NCBI GenBank assembly: GCA_019918135.1
Contig: WBZZ01002896.1
Location: 1-64,000 of the forward strand
Length of the DNA: 64,000 nucleotides
Direction: 5' to 3'
DNA from: Paulinella micropora
Lineage: Eukaryota > Cercozoa > Imbricatea > Euglyphida > Paulinellidae
Shown here: positions 21,275-30,417 of the stretch, in pieces
How the letters are laid out: each line of letters opens with the position of its first letter
Position numbering within the stretch: the first letter of the stretch is position 1
Program-made: the position numbers and the translations under genes
Notes under the pieces: generated by a model
What the model saw: only the letters and a program-made list of their open reading frames with translations
Database searches by the model: none
Told to the model about the DNA's origin: nothing

Positions 21275-21618
21275 TTAGCTTTGAGGCAGCCGCGAGTAAA
21301 GAACCTAAGTATTCTTCGGTGCTGCTCGTTTGCGAACTCTAGGCGGGGTGGCTGCTCGTAGTTTCTCCAGAAGGCAGGCCCCTGGACTAAAGCCAAGGAA
21401 TCTCGACACGCGAGCGCGAACCTGCCGGCTTCCTCTGCGCCTGCCAGGTCTCTCACCAGTGGCCAGAGATTGTCGGGCAGTTTGAACAGCCAGCGAGACT
21501 GCTCGACGGCCGGCTCGTTCGGTTCGGTTTTTTTGTGTGGCCTGGTCTGTGCTGCAGGGAGGCGCGGCGAGAGAGGGGGGATCCCGCGAGTGGGTCGTGT
21601 TGAACTCCTCAGAGTCAT
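21193..21618 (-). CDS. F-box N-terminal part of the adjoining LRR gene
   Basis: ATG at 21618; 141 residues. After a Pro-rich leader comes an F-box-like helix set, FKLPDNLWPLVRDLAGAE then RFALACRDSLALV, and a WPLQQLVLE strand that looks like the first LRR. It overlaps the LRR frame by about 80 bp in another phase. The F-box would bind Skp1 and the LRRs the substrate. Together they match the architecture of the gene at 30418. A homopolymer sequencing error, a real break or recoding could explain the split. Confidence 0.65.
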   Translation of the reverse strand: MTLRSSTRPTRGIPPLSPRLPAAQTRPHKKTEPNEPAVEQSRWLFKLPDNLWPLVRDLAGAEEAGRFALACRDSLALVQGPAFWRNYEQPPRLEFANEQHRRILRFFTRGCLKAKWPLQQLVLEQPYYQDRQRWSDYQGIP

Positions 21619-21659
21619 GGCCAGAAAATAACCGAATTCCCTTTTTGTTTATGCGTCTA

Positions 21660-22510
21660 CAGTTCCTTGCTTATAAGTTTGATGGACGGGCAGTAGTCAA
21701 TGTACCAGGTGGACAAGGGTTCACGAACTCGACGGCGTCCTGTCCGTGCCATGGCTCGGCCACCGTGCGCAAAATCTGCGGAAATATAAAAAATATGAAA
21801 TCAGGAAGAACAAATTTTTTTTTCCTGACAACCAAAGAAACAGACCGGGGAAGAGGGAAGAGGGAAGGGAGAAGGGGGAACGCAAAGGGGAGGGAGGGAG
21901 AGAAAGAGGGGGGAAGAAGTGGCAGGGGTGTGCCCCCCTGCGTCCCCTCCCGCTCCGCTGTTCCCCTTGTCCCCTGCTAAAGCCCCCCCCCTCTCTCTCT
22001 CTCTTCCCTTGTTTGTGCGTGCAAACGCATTCCAATTTTTTTTTCTCACTTGTCATATTCCTGCAGATATTTCCTCAGATCTTGCGCACCGCGCTCTAGC
22101 ACGGCTCTATGGCGGATGGATCGCTGGTGGTCGCTGTGCCAGATGGACAAGGGCCTCATGACTCCCGACGGCGCCCTGTCCGTGCCATGGAACAAGCACG
22201 AATTGTCTTTCTCTCTCCCCCACCACAAACCCCCCCCCCCCGTTGAGAGCAGGGAGTGGGAGAGGAAAGGGGACAGAGAGAGTGCGCCAAGAAAGTGCAA
22301 ATTTTTTATTAAAGCTGGATGGTCTTACACTTGGCGCTGAGAACTAAGAGAGAGAGAGAGAGAGAGAGAGAGGGACAAGCCCTGCTCTGAGCCGATGTCC
22401 AAGCCGGTGGCCGATTCGTAGCAGACGGTAAGCCTCCACTGCGCCAATAAAGTGCAAAAAAAAGTTTTGTTTTAAATTAAAACTCGACAAAGTTTTACAC
22501 TTGAATTAGC
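21660..22510. repeat. Two family A elements and B modules
   Basis: An A right half (about 21680-21850), a G-rich spacer, a fuller A (22008-22195), a B module (22285-22345), a (GA)n microsatellite at about 22346-22372 and another B (22455-22505). No gene. This lies upstream of the F-box/LRR start and may hold its promoter. Confidence 0.75.
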
Positions 22511-22945
22511 GCTGCGTGACTGCGTGGTGCTGGTGGAATAAAAAAAAACCAATGTAGCACTGTAAGCGTGCTTCTATGACGGAAACAAAAACGTCTGACT
22601 CATTTAATTTTTTTAACAGCTAGGCATTTTTTTTTTTTTTTAGTTGCGCAAGTACTATTTTTTGTTTCAGAAAACAGTGCGATTGCTGTCGCTCATCTAT
22701 TTGTTCGGGGTCCAGGGGGGTCACAGCTTGGGACAGTTAGCAAACGCCTGTACGAGGGGGGGATGGCAATTGGGGGGTTGCGCGGGTGGGGGGGAGGATT
22801 TTGACGGTGGCGATCATCAAAACATTTGCTTTAATTTTTTTGGTGTGACTAGAAATTAAATTGCTAACTTTAAAAAAAATACAACTTGCTTCTTTTCCGG
22901 GGGGTAGTACTAAACCTAAGATGTTTCAATGAAATTGTTGGAAAC
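22511..22945. other. AT- and G-rich unique stretch
   Basis: Alternating poly-T/A runs and G runs (a G8 tract near 22755 and a G9 tract near 22790). No coding signal that I trust. It is the 3' flank of the minus-strand membrane protein gene. Confidence 0.4.
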
Positions 22946-22950
22946 ATTCA

Positions 22951-23460
22951 TCACGACCCAGGGCCCAGCTCCGGCGGGCCTGTCGCTGGCAGAGGCTCTA
23001 GTTGCTGGGGTGCCCCTTCATGCGGTTCGGCGAGTAGGTGCTTCTGGTAAACACGGCGGCAGCACCTGCGCGTGACGGTCTGCCCCAGCCCTTTGAGCAG
23101 AGAGAGCTGGCCCATCAACAGCAGCAGCACCACGAACGGATCGGCGCGCCCGTGCCGCTCGCACAGGTATGGGCCAAACAGGGAGTCTGGATATTTTTGC
23201 GCGAGGGCTGCGACCTCTTGTTCACGGGAGCCTTCGTAGCGAGTGCTCAGCCAGGGCCCCACCGGTAGCATTAAGTCAGGCACCCCGGTCTCGTTCCCAT
23301 TGTCAAAGTAGTCCGCGCTGCAGGCTATTGGAGGTATAGGGAATATTTCATCATTCCAGGCTGACCAGCTCTGCTGTGCAGCATCGTACTCCTGACCTCG
23401 ATAATTCACGTCGGAAAAGGTGCAGCCAAACGACTCTAGTGTCTCGTTGTTGTACCACAC
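22951..23460 (-). CDS. C-terminal half of a two-pass membrane protein (no ATG of its own)
   Basis: The frame opens with VWYNNETLESFGC and has no ATG near its start, which argues that it is the continuation of the adjoining frame. It carries possible N-glycosylation sites (NNET, NGNET), Cys residues and a probable second membrane segment, PFVVLLLLMGQLSLL, followed by a basic TRRCCRR stretch and a Pro/Glu-rich tail. This is an ectodomain plus second span and short tail. Family not recognised. Confidence 0.6.
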   Translation of the reverse strand: MWYNNETLESFGCTFSDVNYRGQEYDAAQQSWSAWNDEIFPIPPIACSADYFDNGNETGVPDLMLPVGPWLSTRYEGSREQEVAALAQKYPDSLFGPYLCERHGRADPFVVLLLLMGQLSLLKGLGQTVTRRCCRRVYQKHLLAEPHEGAPQQLEPLPATGPPELGPGS

Positions 23461-23975
23461 CTAGCACACGAGATTACATTCTGTGCGTGTTCGAATTCTT
23501 TGGTAACGTTTGCAGCTAGCTTTTTCAGTGCTTGAATATGTTCAGCGTGACTGTAAAATTTCGATTTTGCTCGTCGTTGCTTCAGGTGAAACTGCAGCCC
23601 TACGTAACCAGTCGTAATCTGGTACTTGAGGCTGACACCACGCTTGGTTTGCGTCCACGCAGTCAGCGCCGCGGCAGTTTCGGCGGATGTCATGCCAGGC
23701 ACGTTCTTGAACTTGAAGTAGGCGTTAGTAATATAGACGTCAGTGTCTGGATCCCAAGAGGTCTCCAGCTCGAATTCACCGGAGCGCTGCAGCTGGCAGC
23801 CATCCTGCCAGTAATCTTGGAGCTCGTAGTAGCGCCCACCGTACTCGACGTAATAGATAATCAGAACAGAAGAACTTAGCAGCACAAACAGCAAAAAGCA
23901 GAACGAGATCTGCAGTCGATCGAGGAAGCCCCGCACTTGCGGTGGCTTCTGAGCCTCCAAGTCAAACAGCGACAT
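23436..23975 (-). CDS. N-terminal half of a two-pass membrane protein
   Basis: The first ATG in frame is at 23975 (MSLFDLEAQKPPQVRG); the open frame extends further upstream without ATG. A strong membrane segment at about residues 22-46 (SFCFLLFVLLSSSVLIIYYV) is followed by a soluble domain with Tyr-rich start (YGGRYYELQDYW) and NVTK and WDPDTDVYITNAYF motifs. The frame closes within 25 bp of the point where the next frame starts reading like protein. The two halves together would have a short cytosolic N-terminus, a large lumenal or extracellular domain and a second span. Function unknown. Confidence 0.65.
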   Translation of the reverse strand: MSLFDLEAQKPPQVRGFLDRLQISFCFLLFVLLSSSVLIIYYVEYGGRYYELQDYWQDGCQLQRSGEFELETSWDPDTDVYITNAYFKFKNVPGMTSAETAAALTAWTQTKRGVSLKYQITTGYVGLQFHLKQRRAKSKFYSHAEHIQALKKLAANVTKEFEHAQNVISCARCGTTTRH

Positions 23976-24059
23976 TGATTTGTGCCAAGAAAGTCGCAGG
24001 GCGCGCGAGATCTGTGTGAGAGGCTTTAGGAGCGCGGTGGGAGAGACAGGCTTCGGGGA

Positions 24060-24780
24060 TTGCACGGGGGGGGGGGCCACGAAGCATCAGAGAAGGCGTG
24101 GATAAATGTGAGGAGGGGGGGGGCGCACTGTCACAACCGCCCCCCCCCCCTTCCCCTCATATCGACGGACCGCTGGAATCTCGAAGAAAAGCAAATGAAA
24201 GGGGAGCCGCTTCTTCGGTCGCGTTCAAAGCAGCCTGCGGCAAAAGGACAGGTGCCGCAATTTGCGGCAAGAATCAGACACATATATATTTGCCGCAAAC
24301 TGCGGCACGCAATAAGATTTTTTTGTTGGTTCTGGCAATAACTTTCAAGCAAATCTTTCAGAAGACGCTGGCGGGCGGGGGAAGACATGAAAAAAAAATC
24401 CCCCGCCCTGCCATTCTTGCCCGAAAAATTTCTGCTTCAAAGTCATTGCCAAACGCTATCACCTTGGCGGAAGACGTGGGCATGTCGTTAATCCCAAAGA
24501 GTCCGGCCCCCCCCTGAAGTTGCGCCTTCCGCCCCCCCTGTCTCCCCTGCCGCCGTTGGCACTGACAGTCGAGACACAGAATCGCGGGTTGGCAAAAAAA
24601 AGGTTGGCGCCAACGGTGGCAGGGGAGCCGGCTGTTACGGGGGGGGGGCCGCTGTGGGGTGGGGAGGGCGCCCGGCGCGCCCGTGTACCAGGGTGCGAAA
24701 GAGGGGGGGGGCCACCCCCCCCCTTCCCTCACCTTGTCTTTCTGTGTCCGCTAGCGGAACAGAAAAAGAAAGGGTCGGCA
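24060..24780. other. Divergent promoter region and G/C-run leader
   Basis: Between the membrane-protein gene and the zinc-finger gene. Contains TTTGCCGCAAACTGCGGCA hairpins near 24240-24305 (CTGCGGCAAAAGG, TGCCGCAATTTGCGGCAAG, GCCGCAAACTGCGGCAC), a small inverted repeat iterated three times, and several G7-G9/C8-C9 tracts. CTTTCTGTGTCCGCTAG just before 24760 resembles a 3' splice site. Confidence 0.45.
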
Positions 24781-24782
24781 GG

Positions 24783-25397
24783 ATGGAACTCACACCCGAA
24801 TACTGGCTCGAGCTCGAGCCCTTGACGGAGCTGGAGCCCCTGACAAATTCGCCTCTGTTAACAATTCCAGCCTTCGGCGGGGAGGCTGGCCCCACCACCA
24901 CGGCCACGCGACGAAAAGAACATGTCTGCGGAGACTGCGGCCGAGCCTTCACACGATCCTACGACGTTATTGTCCACCGGCGACGCATGCACGCCGCCAA
25001 AAAACCCTTCCCCTGTCCACATTGCGACAAGAGCTTTGCGCTTGCCAAACAACGCGCACTGCACCTGCCAAGACACACGGGACAAAAGCCCTTTGCTTGC
25101 GAGCATTGCCCGCGCACCTTTCCTGCTGCGGCTCAGCTGCGGGTTCACGTCAGGCGCGTGCATTTGGCAGAAAAGTCTCGGGTGTGTGACATCTGCGGAC
25201 AGGGCTTTTTTAATCAAGCCCTCCTCGCCATGCACACGCGGCGGAAGCATACGCTCGAGAGGCCTTACGCCTGCCAAGACTGTGGCCAGTCTTATTACGC
25301 AAACCACCTTTTACAGAAACACCGCAGAAAAAAACACCCGGCCTTGCCCCTCCTCCCCCCAAACCCGGCGTCGGAGCCTAATGTTAATATAAAGTAA
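24783..25397 (+). CDS. C2H2 zinc-finger protein with five fingers
   Basis: The protein has 204 residues. After an acidic, Leu-rich N-terminus (YWLELEPLTELEPLT), a plausible activation or protein-binding segment, come five consecutive C2H2 fingers: CGDCGRAFTRSYDVIVHRRR, CPHCDKSFALAKQRALHLPR, CEHCPRTFPAAAQLRVHVRR, CDICGQGFFNQALLAMHTRR and CQDCGQSYYANHLLQKHRRK. Most end HxxxxH (RMH, RVH, RKH, KKH) and are joined by TGQKPF / LERPY linkers typical of DNA-binding arrays. A sequence-specific nuclear DNA-binding protein, perhaps a transcription regulator, is likely. The start is the ATG at 24783; the upstream open frame is G/C-run leader. The stop is followed by a short AT-rich region and the hydrolase gene, same strand. 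Confidence 0.9.
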   Translation: MELTPEYWLELEPLTELEPLTNSPLLTIPAFGGEAGPTTTATRRKEHVCGDCGRAFTRSYDVIVHRRRMHAAKKPFPCPHCDKSFALAKQRALHLPRHTGQKPFACEHCPRTFPAAAQLRVHVRRVHLAEKSRVCDICGQGFFNQALLAMHTRRKHTLERPYACQDCGQSYYANHLLQKHRRKKHPALPLLPPNPASEPNVNIK

Positions 25398-25661
25398 GTT
25401 ACGCTTTTTTTAGTTAAAAGACTTTTTTTAAAGTTGTGGCTGGCCGGCGGCTGGTTTGGCGCACCAAACGTCTTTCCCACGCGCCCTGGCGCGTCCTGCA
25501 GCGTTTTTCGTGATTTTACCTCTCAATCCGGCGTACAAAACCACAGACCGCGCGCTAGTTTGGCCGCCGGGTCGCGCACGCTGACACCGTCTACTAGCAA
25601 AAAAACAAGGCAGGGAGGGGCCCTTGGTCCTTTGGCAGCTCTATTCTGCGTACTCTCGGCG

Positions 25662-27005
25662 ATGTTAGGAAGATTACAGAGCGCGGTTATTGTAAAGAAC
25701 AAAAAAATGGTCCAGCCGGCGCTGCGTTCAGCCGGTGCTTATGCTCGCTTCTACGTGGTCCTTCTGCCGTGCCTGTGTTTGGCAGTAGCCGTGCTCTGGT
25801 CCTTGTTCGTGTTGGCTTCCAGCGCGCTTTGGGTCTGGCGCCGGCTGGCACCCTCCAAGTACCCGCGATGTTTCCGTTCCGTGCCAGTGATCGACGAGGC
25901 CGAGTCCGAGATCTTGCGCGAGTTTAAGGCGCTGCACCCGGACATAGCCATTACGAGCGACGTGACGGAGCTGTGGTTGCCAAGAAAGTCCGCCGTCAGC
26001 CTACATTCAATTAAGGCAACGGCCGGCACTGGAGCCGGTGATGGCAAGAGCGTCATAGTAGTGCACGGAGTGTCGAGCGGCGCCTTGTTTTATTTAGACA
26101 CCGTGCGTTTCTGGCTGCGGTCTTACAGTGAAGTTCACTTGCTGAATCTGCCGGGTTTCGGACGGCTGCCCACTCCTGCGTGCCTCCAGCAAGTTTCAGG
26201 GGACGACGCTACCAATCTATTAGCCGAGATGGTCGAGTCTTATCTAGTGCGACACTGCCCCGACAGACCAGACCTGGTAGGCCATTCCTTTGGCGGGCAC
26301 GTCGCGTCCGCAGTAGCTGCGCGAGCGGGCCGCAGAATTAATCGCCTGATCCTGGCAGCGCCCGCGGGCCTCTTCCCTCTGCTTGGCACAGCTGGTACGT
26401 ACTGGGCTATGTTCTTTAAGCTGAGCCCCCTGCACCGACTTCTGCGCCTCCGGCCCGTGAAGAGCTTCGTTTGTGTTTGGCTTGAGCAGCTCGGCTGCTC
26501 CGCGCACGCCTGGTTCTGGCTTGAAACGTTGAGCCGTCCGTGCTCGGTGGGCGACCTGCTGGTCGCCAGCAACATAGCTATCAGCTGGAGGCAGGGGCGC
26601 GCGCGCTGGCTGTCACCGTTGCTGCCCGAGCTGTTGCAATCGAACGTGCCGATTGCCTTAATTTACGGAGAGCACGATACCATCATGCCCAGCCATCAGG
26701 GCGCAATTGTGTCCAGGCTGTCGGGCGGCGCGGTGCCCCTGAGAATTGTAGCGGGCAGCGGGCATTCGCCCCATTGCGAGAAACCAGCGGAATTCTTCGC
26801 GGCGCTGGCCTGCGCCAGTGCCAATGCCGCCACTCCGAACTCGGCGGGCAGCCATGTGTTGCAGCAACATTTCCAGAGCACCCAGTATTTTACGACGTTT
26901 TCCCGCTCGGCCTCCGAGTCTCTCATTTCGGCCATGTACGCGTCGGTCCTAAACGTCTGCGCGCAGAAAAAGGTCGAGACGGCAGGCCGGCCCAGAGTGC
27001 AATAA
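25662..27005 (+). CDS. Membrane-anchored alpha/beta hydrolase
   Basis: The protein has 447 residues from the ATG at 25662; a second ATG at 25707 is possible. A long hydrophobic segment near the N-terminus (VVLLPCLCLAVAVLWSLFVL) would anchor it in a membrane. The alpha/beta-hydrolase hallmarks follow in order: oxyanion HG in VVHGVSSGALFY, nucleophile elbow GHSFGGH, acid in YGEHDTIMP and catalytic His in GSGHSPHCEKP. The layout is like ABHD4/ABHD5-type lipid hydrolases and acyltransferases; substrate unknown. A C-terminal extension of about 75 residues (LQQHFQSTQYFTTFS...) is also kept in the two relic copies (2.3 and 6.1 kb). It is the only copy with the whole catalytic set. Confidence 0.9.
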   Translation: MLGRLQSAVIVKNKKMVQPALRSAGAYARFYVVLLPCLCLAVAVLWSLFVLASSALWVWRRLAPSKYPRCFRSVPVIDEAESEILREFKALHPDIAITSDVTELWLPRKSAVSLHSIKATAGTGAGDGKSVIVVHGVSSGALFYLDTVRFWLRSYSEVHLLNLPGFGRLPTPACLQQVSGDDATNLLAEMVESYLVRHCPDRPDLVGHSFGGHVASAVAARAGRRINRLILAAPAGLFPLLGTAGTYWAMFFKLSPLHRLLRLRPVKSFVCVWLEQLGCSAHAWFWLETLSRPCSVGDLLVASNIAISWRQGRARWLSPLLPELLQSNVPIALIYGEHDTIMPSHQGAIVSRLSGGAVPLRIVAGSGHSPHCEKPAEFFAALACASANAATPNSAGSHVLQQHFQSTQYFTTFSRSASESLISAMYASVLNVCAQKKVETAGRPRVQ

Positions 27006-27013
27006 AAAAGAAA

Positions 27014-27029
27014 TGCGGGCAAGCCCGCT
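27014..27029 (+). terminator. Hairpin at transcript 3' end
   Basis: GCGGGC-AA-GCCCGC begins about 9 bp after the hydrolase stop and is followed by TAATTT. A compact perfect stem just past a stop codon is what mimivirus-type genomes use at polyadenylation sites. That role is inferred here. Confidence 0.5.
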
Positions 27030-27119
27030 AATTTGGACGTATTTTCGCCAGAGAACATCGAGCTGTGTTCTCTCCAGCCCGCGCCAAACGGTCTGACTTT
27101 GGTACAAAAAAAGCTTTTA

Positions 27120-27540
27120 TTAAGTAAATCTTTTTTTTGAAATCCCAAGCTTGCTTGTTTTTTCCCCCTCCTTCCCCCCCTGAGGAGGGAAAAGGGGAAT
27201 GGCAGCGGCAAAAAAATCTATCAATAAAAAAGCAGGTGATTTCGTTTTAAACGCCCCCTCCCTTTTTTTTGTTGGTGTCTAAATAAATGTAAACACGCGT
27301 CTGGCTGCTTTAATATTCTGAAACGGGCTACCTCATTCTTTTTTATGGAGCCTATAAGTTTTCTTCCTCTCCCCTCCATTTCTCGGCCTTCCCTCCCCCC
27401 TCCTCCCCTCTGGCCAGAAAACGTCGGGAAAAGGCGGGTGGGGAGGGGCAGGCCACCACGAGAGTAAGACAGCGAGCCAGAGAGAGAGAGAGAGACCTGT
27501 GACAAAGTTTTGTTTGTCTCTGCAATTGGAAGGGGGGAGA
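27120..27540. other. Spacer with pyrimidine tracts
   Basis: AT-rich patches, a C-rich stretch and a (GA)n tract at about 27478-27496 just before the 695-residue gene. ORFs on the minus strand here lack protein character. Confidence 0.4.
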
Positions 27541-27543
27541 CAA

Positions 27544-29631
27544 ATGCAGTCAGCCGGACCACGCATCGTCTACGCGCCAGACCGGGCCGAGCCCTCGAGT
27601 GTGCTGTGTGAATTGGTGACGGACCTAGCACAATTAAACGCAGCGCTGGCTAGCACACACCCCGACACCGTCGGCCTGTGGCAAACCACGGCGTGCGAGC
27701 TGCTGCAAGATGTCCAGACCAAGCCCGAGTTCCAGCAGTGGCTCGCGCAACAAGAGGCAGAGGAAGTGTTCGGGGAGGCCCAGTCACTGGAGCGCGTGCT
27801 GGCTAGGTTGCGTGCGTACGAAATTTCGGTCGTGAGCCACCACTGCGACTTCCACAGGTTCTTGCAGCAACTGGCGCTGGTGCTAGAAGCGCTGCACGCT
27901 GTAAACTCCGAGTACGGCCGGGAGTACAACCAGCTGGTGCTAGGCCTGCAGCGCAACCACACGATGGAGCCCGACCACGAGATCAGCGAGGGGGACCCGC
28001 TGATGCTGGGCCTGCTGGCCTTCCTGGACGTGCACCCGCGCCTGTGCCGCGAGTTGCGGGAGCTGGACCGTTGGCTAGAGCCCGTGCCGGCGGTGGCTCC
28101 GGGGCCGGCGGCTCCGCCGCCGGAAGAAGAACCGGCCCCGGAGCAGCCGCAGCAGAAGAAGAGGAAGAAGACGCACCAGGGCCTTGCGGCCGTGGCGCGG
28201 GTGGTAGTCAAGGGCCCGCGGGCGCGCTACCAGCGCTTCGAACACGTCATCCGGGGGCTGTTGACCTCTAAGAGCTTGGGCCAGCTGCGGCGCGTGGTGC
28301 AGGACACCGCCGCGACCGTGGCGCTGCCGCAGTTGTCCAACGAGCTGCCGGCCACAGCGCGTGAACGCGTGCAGAAGTGCCACGCCGTGTACTCGGCGCT
28401 GTACGTGGTGTCGGTGTGCCTGCAGGCGGCCGCGGCGGCGTTGGAGGCTAACGACGTCAGTAGCCACCAGCGCCGCAACATCCTCGGCGTACTGCTGGAA
28501 CCAATAGCCGCGTTGCACCACCAGCTCATCGACGCGGGGCTGCCATCCGCGGCGCGCCAGCGCTGGCTGGCGGTGCTGTACCAGTACACTCGCCTGTGGG
28601 CTACGGTCCAGCTTAGCAACGCGGTCCTGGACTTTTTTGCGCTGGCGCTGCCGGCGCTGACCGTAGCGCTGTGCCCCGTGCTGGTAGCGCCGCAGACCCG
28701 TGCACGCGACGCTTTCTTGTTGCAGGGCGCGAACGGGCCACGACGGCCGGGCCTGACCGCGTACCCGCTGCTGCCGGGGCTGGACCGTCGGAAGAAGCCG
28801 CACTTCTACGGCGCCGTAGCGCCCGAGTACGGGTCCTTGTCGGAAGTCGAGGGCTGCCATCTGCGGCTGCTGCGGGACAAGGGCAGCGGGCAGCTGTACC
28901 TGCCGCTGGCCGTGGCGCCGGCTACCTTCTACCCACGGGACGGCCGCTACAGCGCGAGCGGCCGGGGGAACTGCCTCGCGGACGCGCTGTGGCGCTGGGG
29001 CCAGCTGGACTGTCTGGAAGACGGTCCGCGTGTGGACCTTCTTCCGGGCAGCGTGCGGGCCGTCTTCGGGGCACAAGACGCGCAGCCAAACGTGGAGGTG
29101 TGGCCCGCGGGAGGCGGCCCGCGGGAGGCGGCGACGGTGATTGCGACTACGGTGCCCTACAGCCCGATGACGTGTTACGCGGGCTTGTACCCGAACGAGC
29201 TGGGTTTCCAGCTGCGCGGGGCCGAGGGCCAGCTCAAGGGCGCGCTGCCCGGCAAGTGGCGCAGGGCCTCGGGCCAGCGGGCGGTGACGACGTACCTGCA
29301 GCGTGACCGGAGCATGTTCTGTGTGTACCCGGTGCAAACGGTCCGCAGCGCCGCCGAAAAGCTGGAGGCCAGGGAACAGGGTCCGTGCACCGTCGTGTGC
29401 CGGTTCGACGTGTGCAAGCGCTGGCTAGTAAAGGCGCTGCAAGAAAAGCGCAGCGTGGAGATCTCGCTGTTGTCGGCTCCTGTGTCCTGGAAGGGGCTGG
29501 AGCCAGTGGAGCTGACGGCGTGCAACCAGGACGGCAGCGCGGAGCTGTTTGCGCTGGGCCTCTGTCGTTTGTCGTCCCCTGCCGAACCGCCTGTCGCCAC
29601 GGGCGGCGAGGCCGGCCTCGAAGAAGCGTGA
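27544..29631 (+). CDS. Unidentified 695-residue protein
   Basis: Starts MQSAGPRIVYAPDRAEP; the frame is open a little further upstream but without ATG. About residues 1-178 are helical. About 180-203 are a Pro/Ala/Glu linker, followed by a basic KKRKK cluster (about 205-209) that could be a nuclear localisation signal. About 215-400 are helical again. The C-terminal 300 residues look like a mixed alpha/beta domain with LLPGLDRRKKPHFYGAV, YPRDGRYSASGRGNCLADAL and PYSPMTCYAGLYPNELGF. No membrane span or signal peptide. GC content is visibly higher than in neighbouring genes. No family recognised. A B module directly follows the stop. It could be structural or regulatory; I cannot choose. Confidence 0.75.
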   Translation: MQSAGPRIVYAPDRAEPSSVLCELVTDLAQLNAALASTHPDTVGLWQTTACELLQDVQTKPEFQQWLAQQEAEEVFGEAQSLERVLARLRAYEISVVSHHCDFHRFLQQLALVLEALHAVNSEYGREYNQLVLGLQRNHTMEPDHEISEGDPLMLGLLAFLDVHPRLCRELRELDRWLEPVPAVAPGPAAPPPEEEPAPEQPQQKKRKKTHQGLAAVARVVVKGPRARYQRFEHVIRGLLTSKSLGQLRRVVQDTAATVALPQLSNELPATARERVQKCHAVYSALYVVSVCLQAAAAALEANDVSSHQRRNILGVLLEPIAALHHQLIDAGLPSAARQRWLAVLYQYTRLWATVQLSNAVLDFFALALPALTVALCPVLVAPQTRARDAFLLQGANGPRRPGLTAYPLLPGLDRRKKPHFYGAVAPEYGSLSEVEGCHLRLLRDKGSGQLYLPLAVAPATFYPRDGRYSASGRGNCLADALWRWGQLDCLEDGPRVDLLPGSVRAVFGAQDAQPNVEVWPAGGGPREAATVIATTVPYSPMTCYAGLYPNELGFQLRGAEGQLKGALPGKWRRASGQRAVTTYLQRDRSMFCVYPVQTVRSAAEKLEAREQGPCTVVCRFDVCKRWLVKALQEKRSVEISLLSAPVSWKGLEPVELTACNQDGSAELFALGLCRLSSPAEPPVATGGEAGLEEA

Positions 29632-29654
29632 AAAAGTGGTGCGCGTGCAAGAGA

Positions 29655-29830
29655 GGAAAAGAGTTCGCTGAATTAAAGCTCGACGGTCTTACACTTGACA
29701 CTAAAAACTAGGAGTGGGACTGCGAAGGGGGAGGGGCAGGGGGCGCGCTTCGCCGGTGTACAAAAAAATTAATAAAAAAAAATCCTTGACAAAGTTTTAA
29801 TCTTGGCACTGAGAACTAGGAGAGGGGGCT
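29655..29830 (+). repeat. B and C modules after the 695-residue gene
   Basis: B (GAATTAAAGCTCGACGGTCTTACACTTGACACT) begins about 25 bp past the stop, then a CTAGGAGTGGGACTGCGAAG spacer and C (AAAAATTAATAAAAAAAAATCC, TTTTAATCTTGGCACTGAG). The same B-spacer-C string occurs at 36185-36350. Confidence 0.8.
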
Positions 29831-30011
29831 TAGTTGAGGCGTTTCATGTATTTTTTGTAGTTTCTGCGCCCCTCCCTCCCCCTGCTCCTTGAGGTGGACA
29901 AGGGCCTCACGAGTCAGAGGAGGGAGAAAGAAGAAGAGGAGGGAAGCGAAGGGGGGGGGTGCTCCTCCCCCCCGTTCCCCCCTCTTCCCCTTGCCCCGGT
30001 TACCCCCCGTC

Positions 30012-30260
30012 GACCCTTGTTTGCGCGTGCAAACGCATCCAAAATTTTTTTTTTCTACTTTTCATATTTTTCATATTTCCACAGATCTCTGCGCACCGTG
30101 CTCCAGTGCATCTCTGCGGCGAATTGGTGGGCGGTGGTCAATGTACCAGGTGGACAAGGGCCTCACAACCCGACGGCGCCCTGTTGGAGCCATGGCTCGG
30201 CCATCGTGCGCAAGATCTGCGGAAATATGAAAATTATGAAAAGAGGAAAGAATTGAAAAG
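30012..30260 (+). repeat. Family A element upstream of the F-box/LRR gene
   Basis: A nearly complete A copy with both arms. From about 29830 to the ATG at 30418 the sequence is shared with 36.36-36.52 kb and 38.38-38.78 kb, the flanks of the two damaged paralogues. Confidence 0.8.
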
Positions 30261-30417
30261 CGAAAGAAAAAGAAAGTGGGTGGAGGGGCCAGGGCAGCAA
30301 AACGAGCTCCTCTTCCCCCGTGTGGGCCGGCCTCCCCCCTCCTCTCCCCCATTCTTTTTACCCCTCCCTCACCTTTTTTTATTATTATTTTTGTTTCTTT
30401 TGCTAGCCAAACGGCAC

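Noticed and set aside
28075-29337. 420-residue minus-strand frame opposite the 695-residue gene
   Set aside because: High-GC antisense shadow rich in Arg/Pro/Gln; the plus-strand frame has normal protein character.
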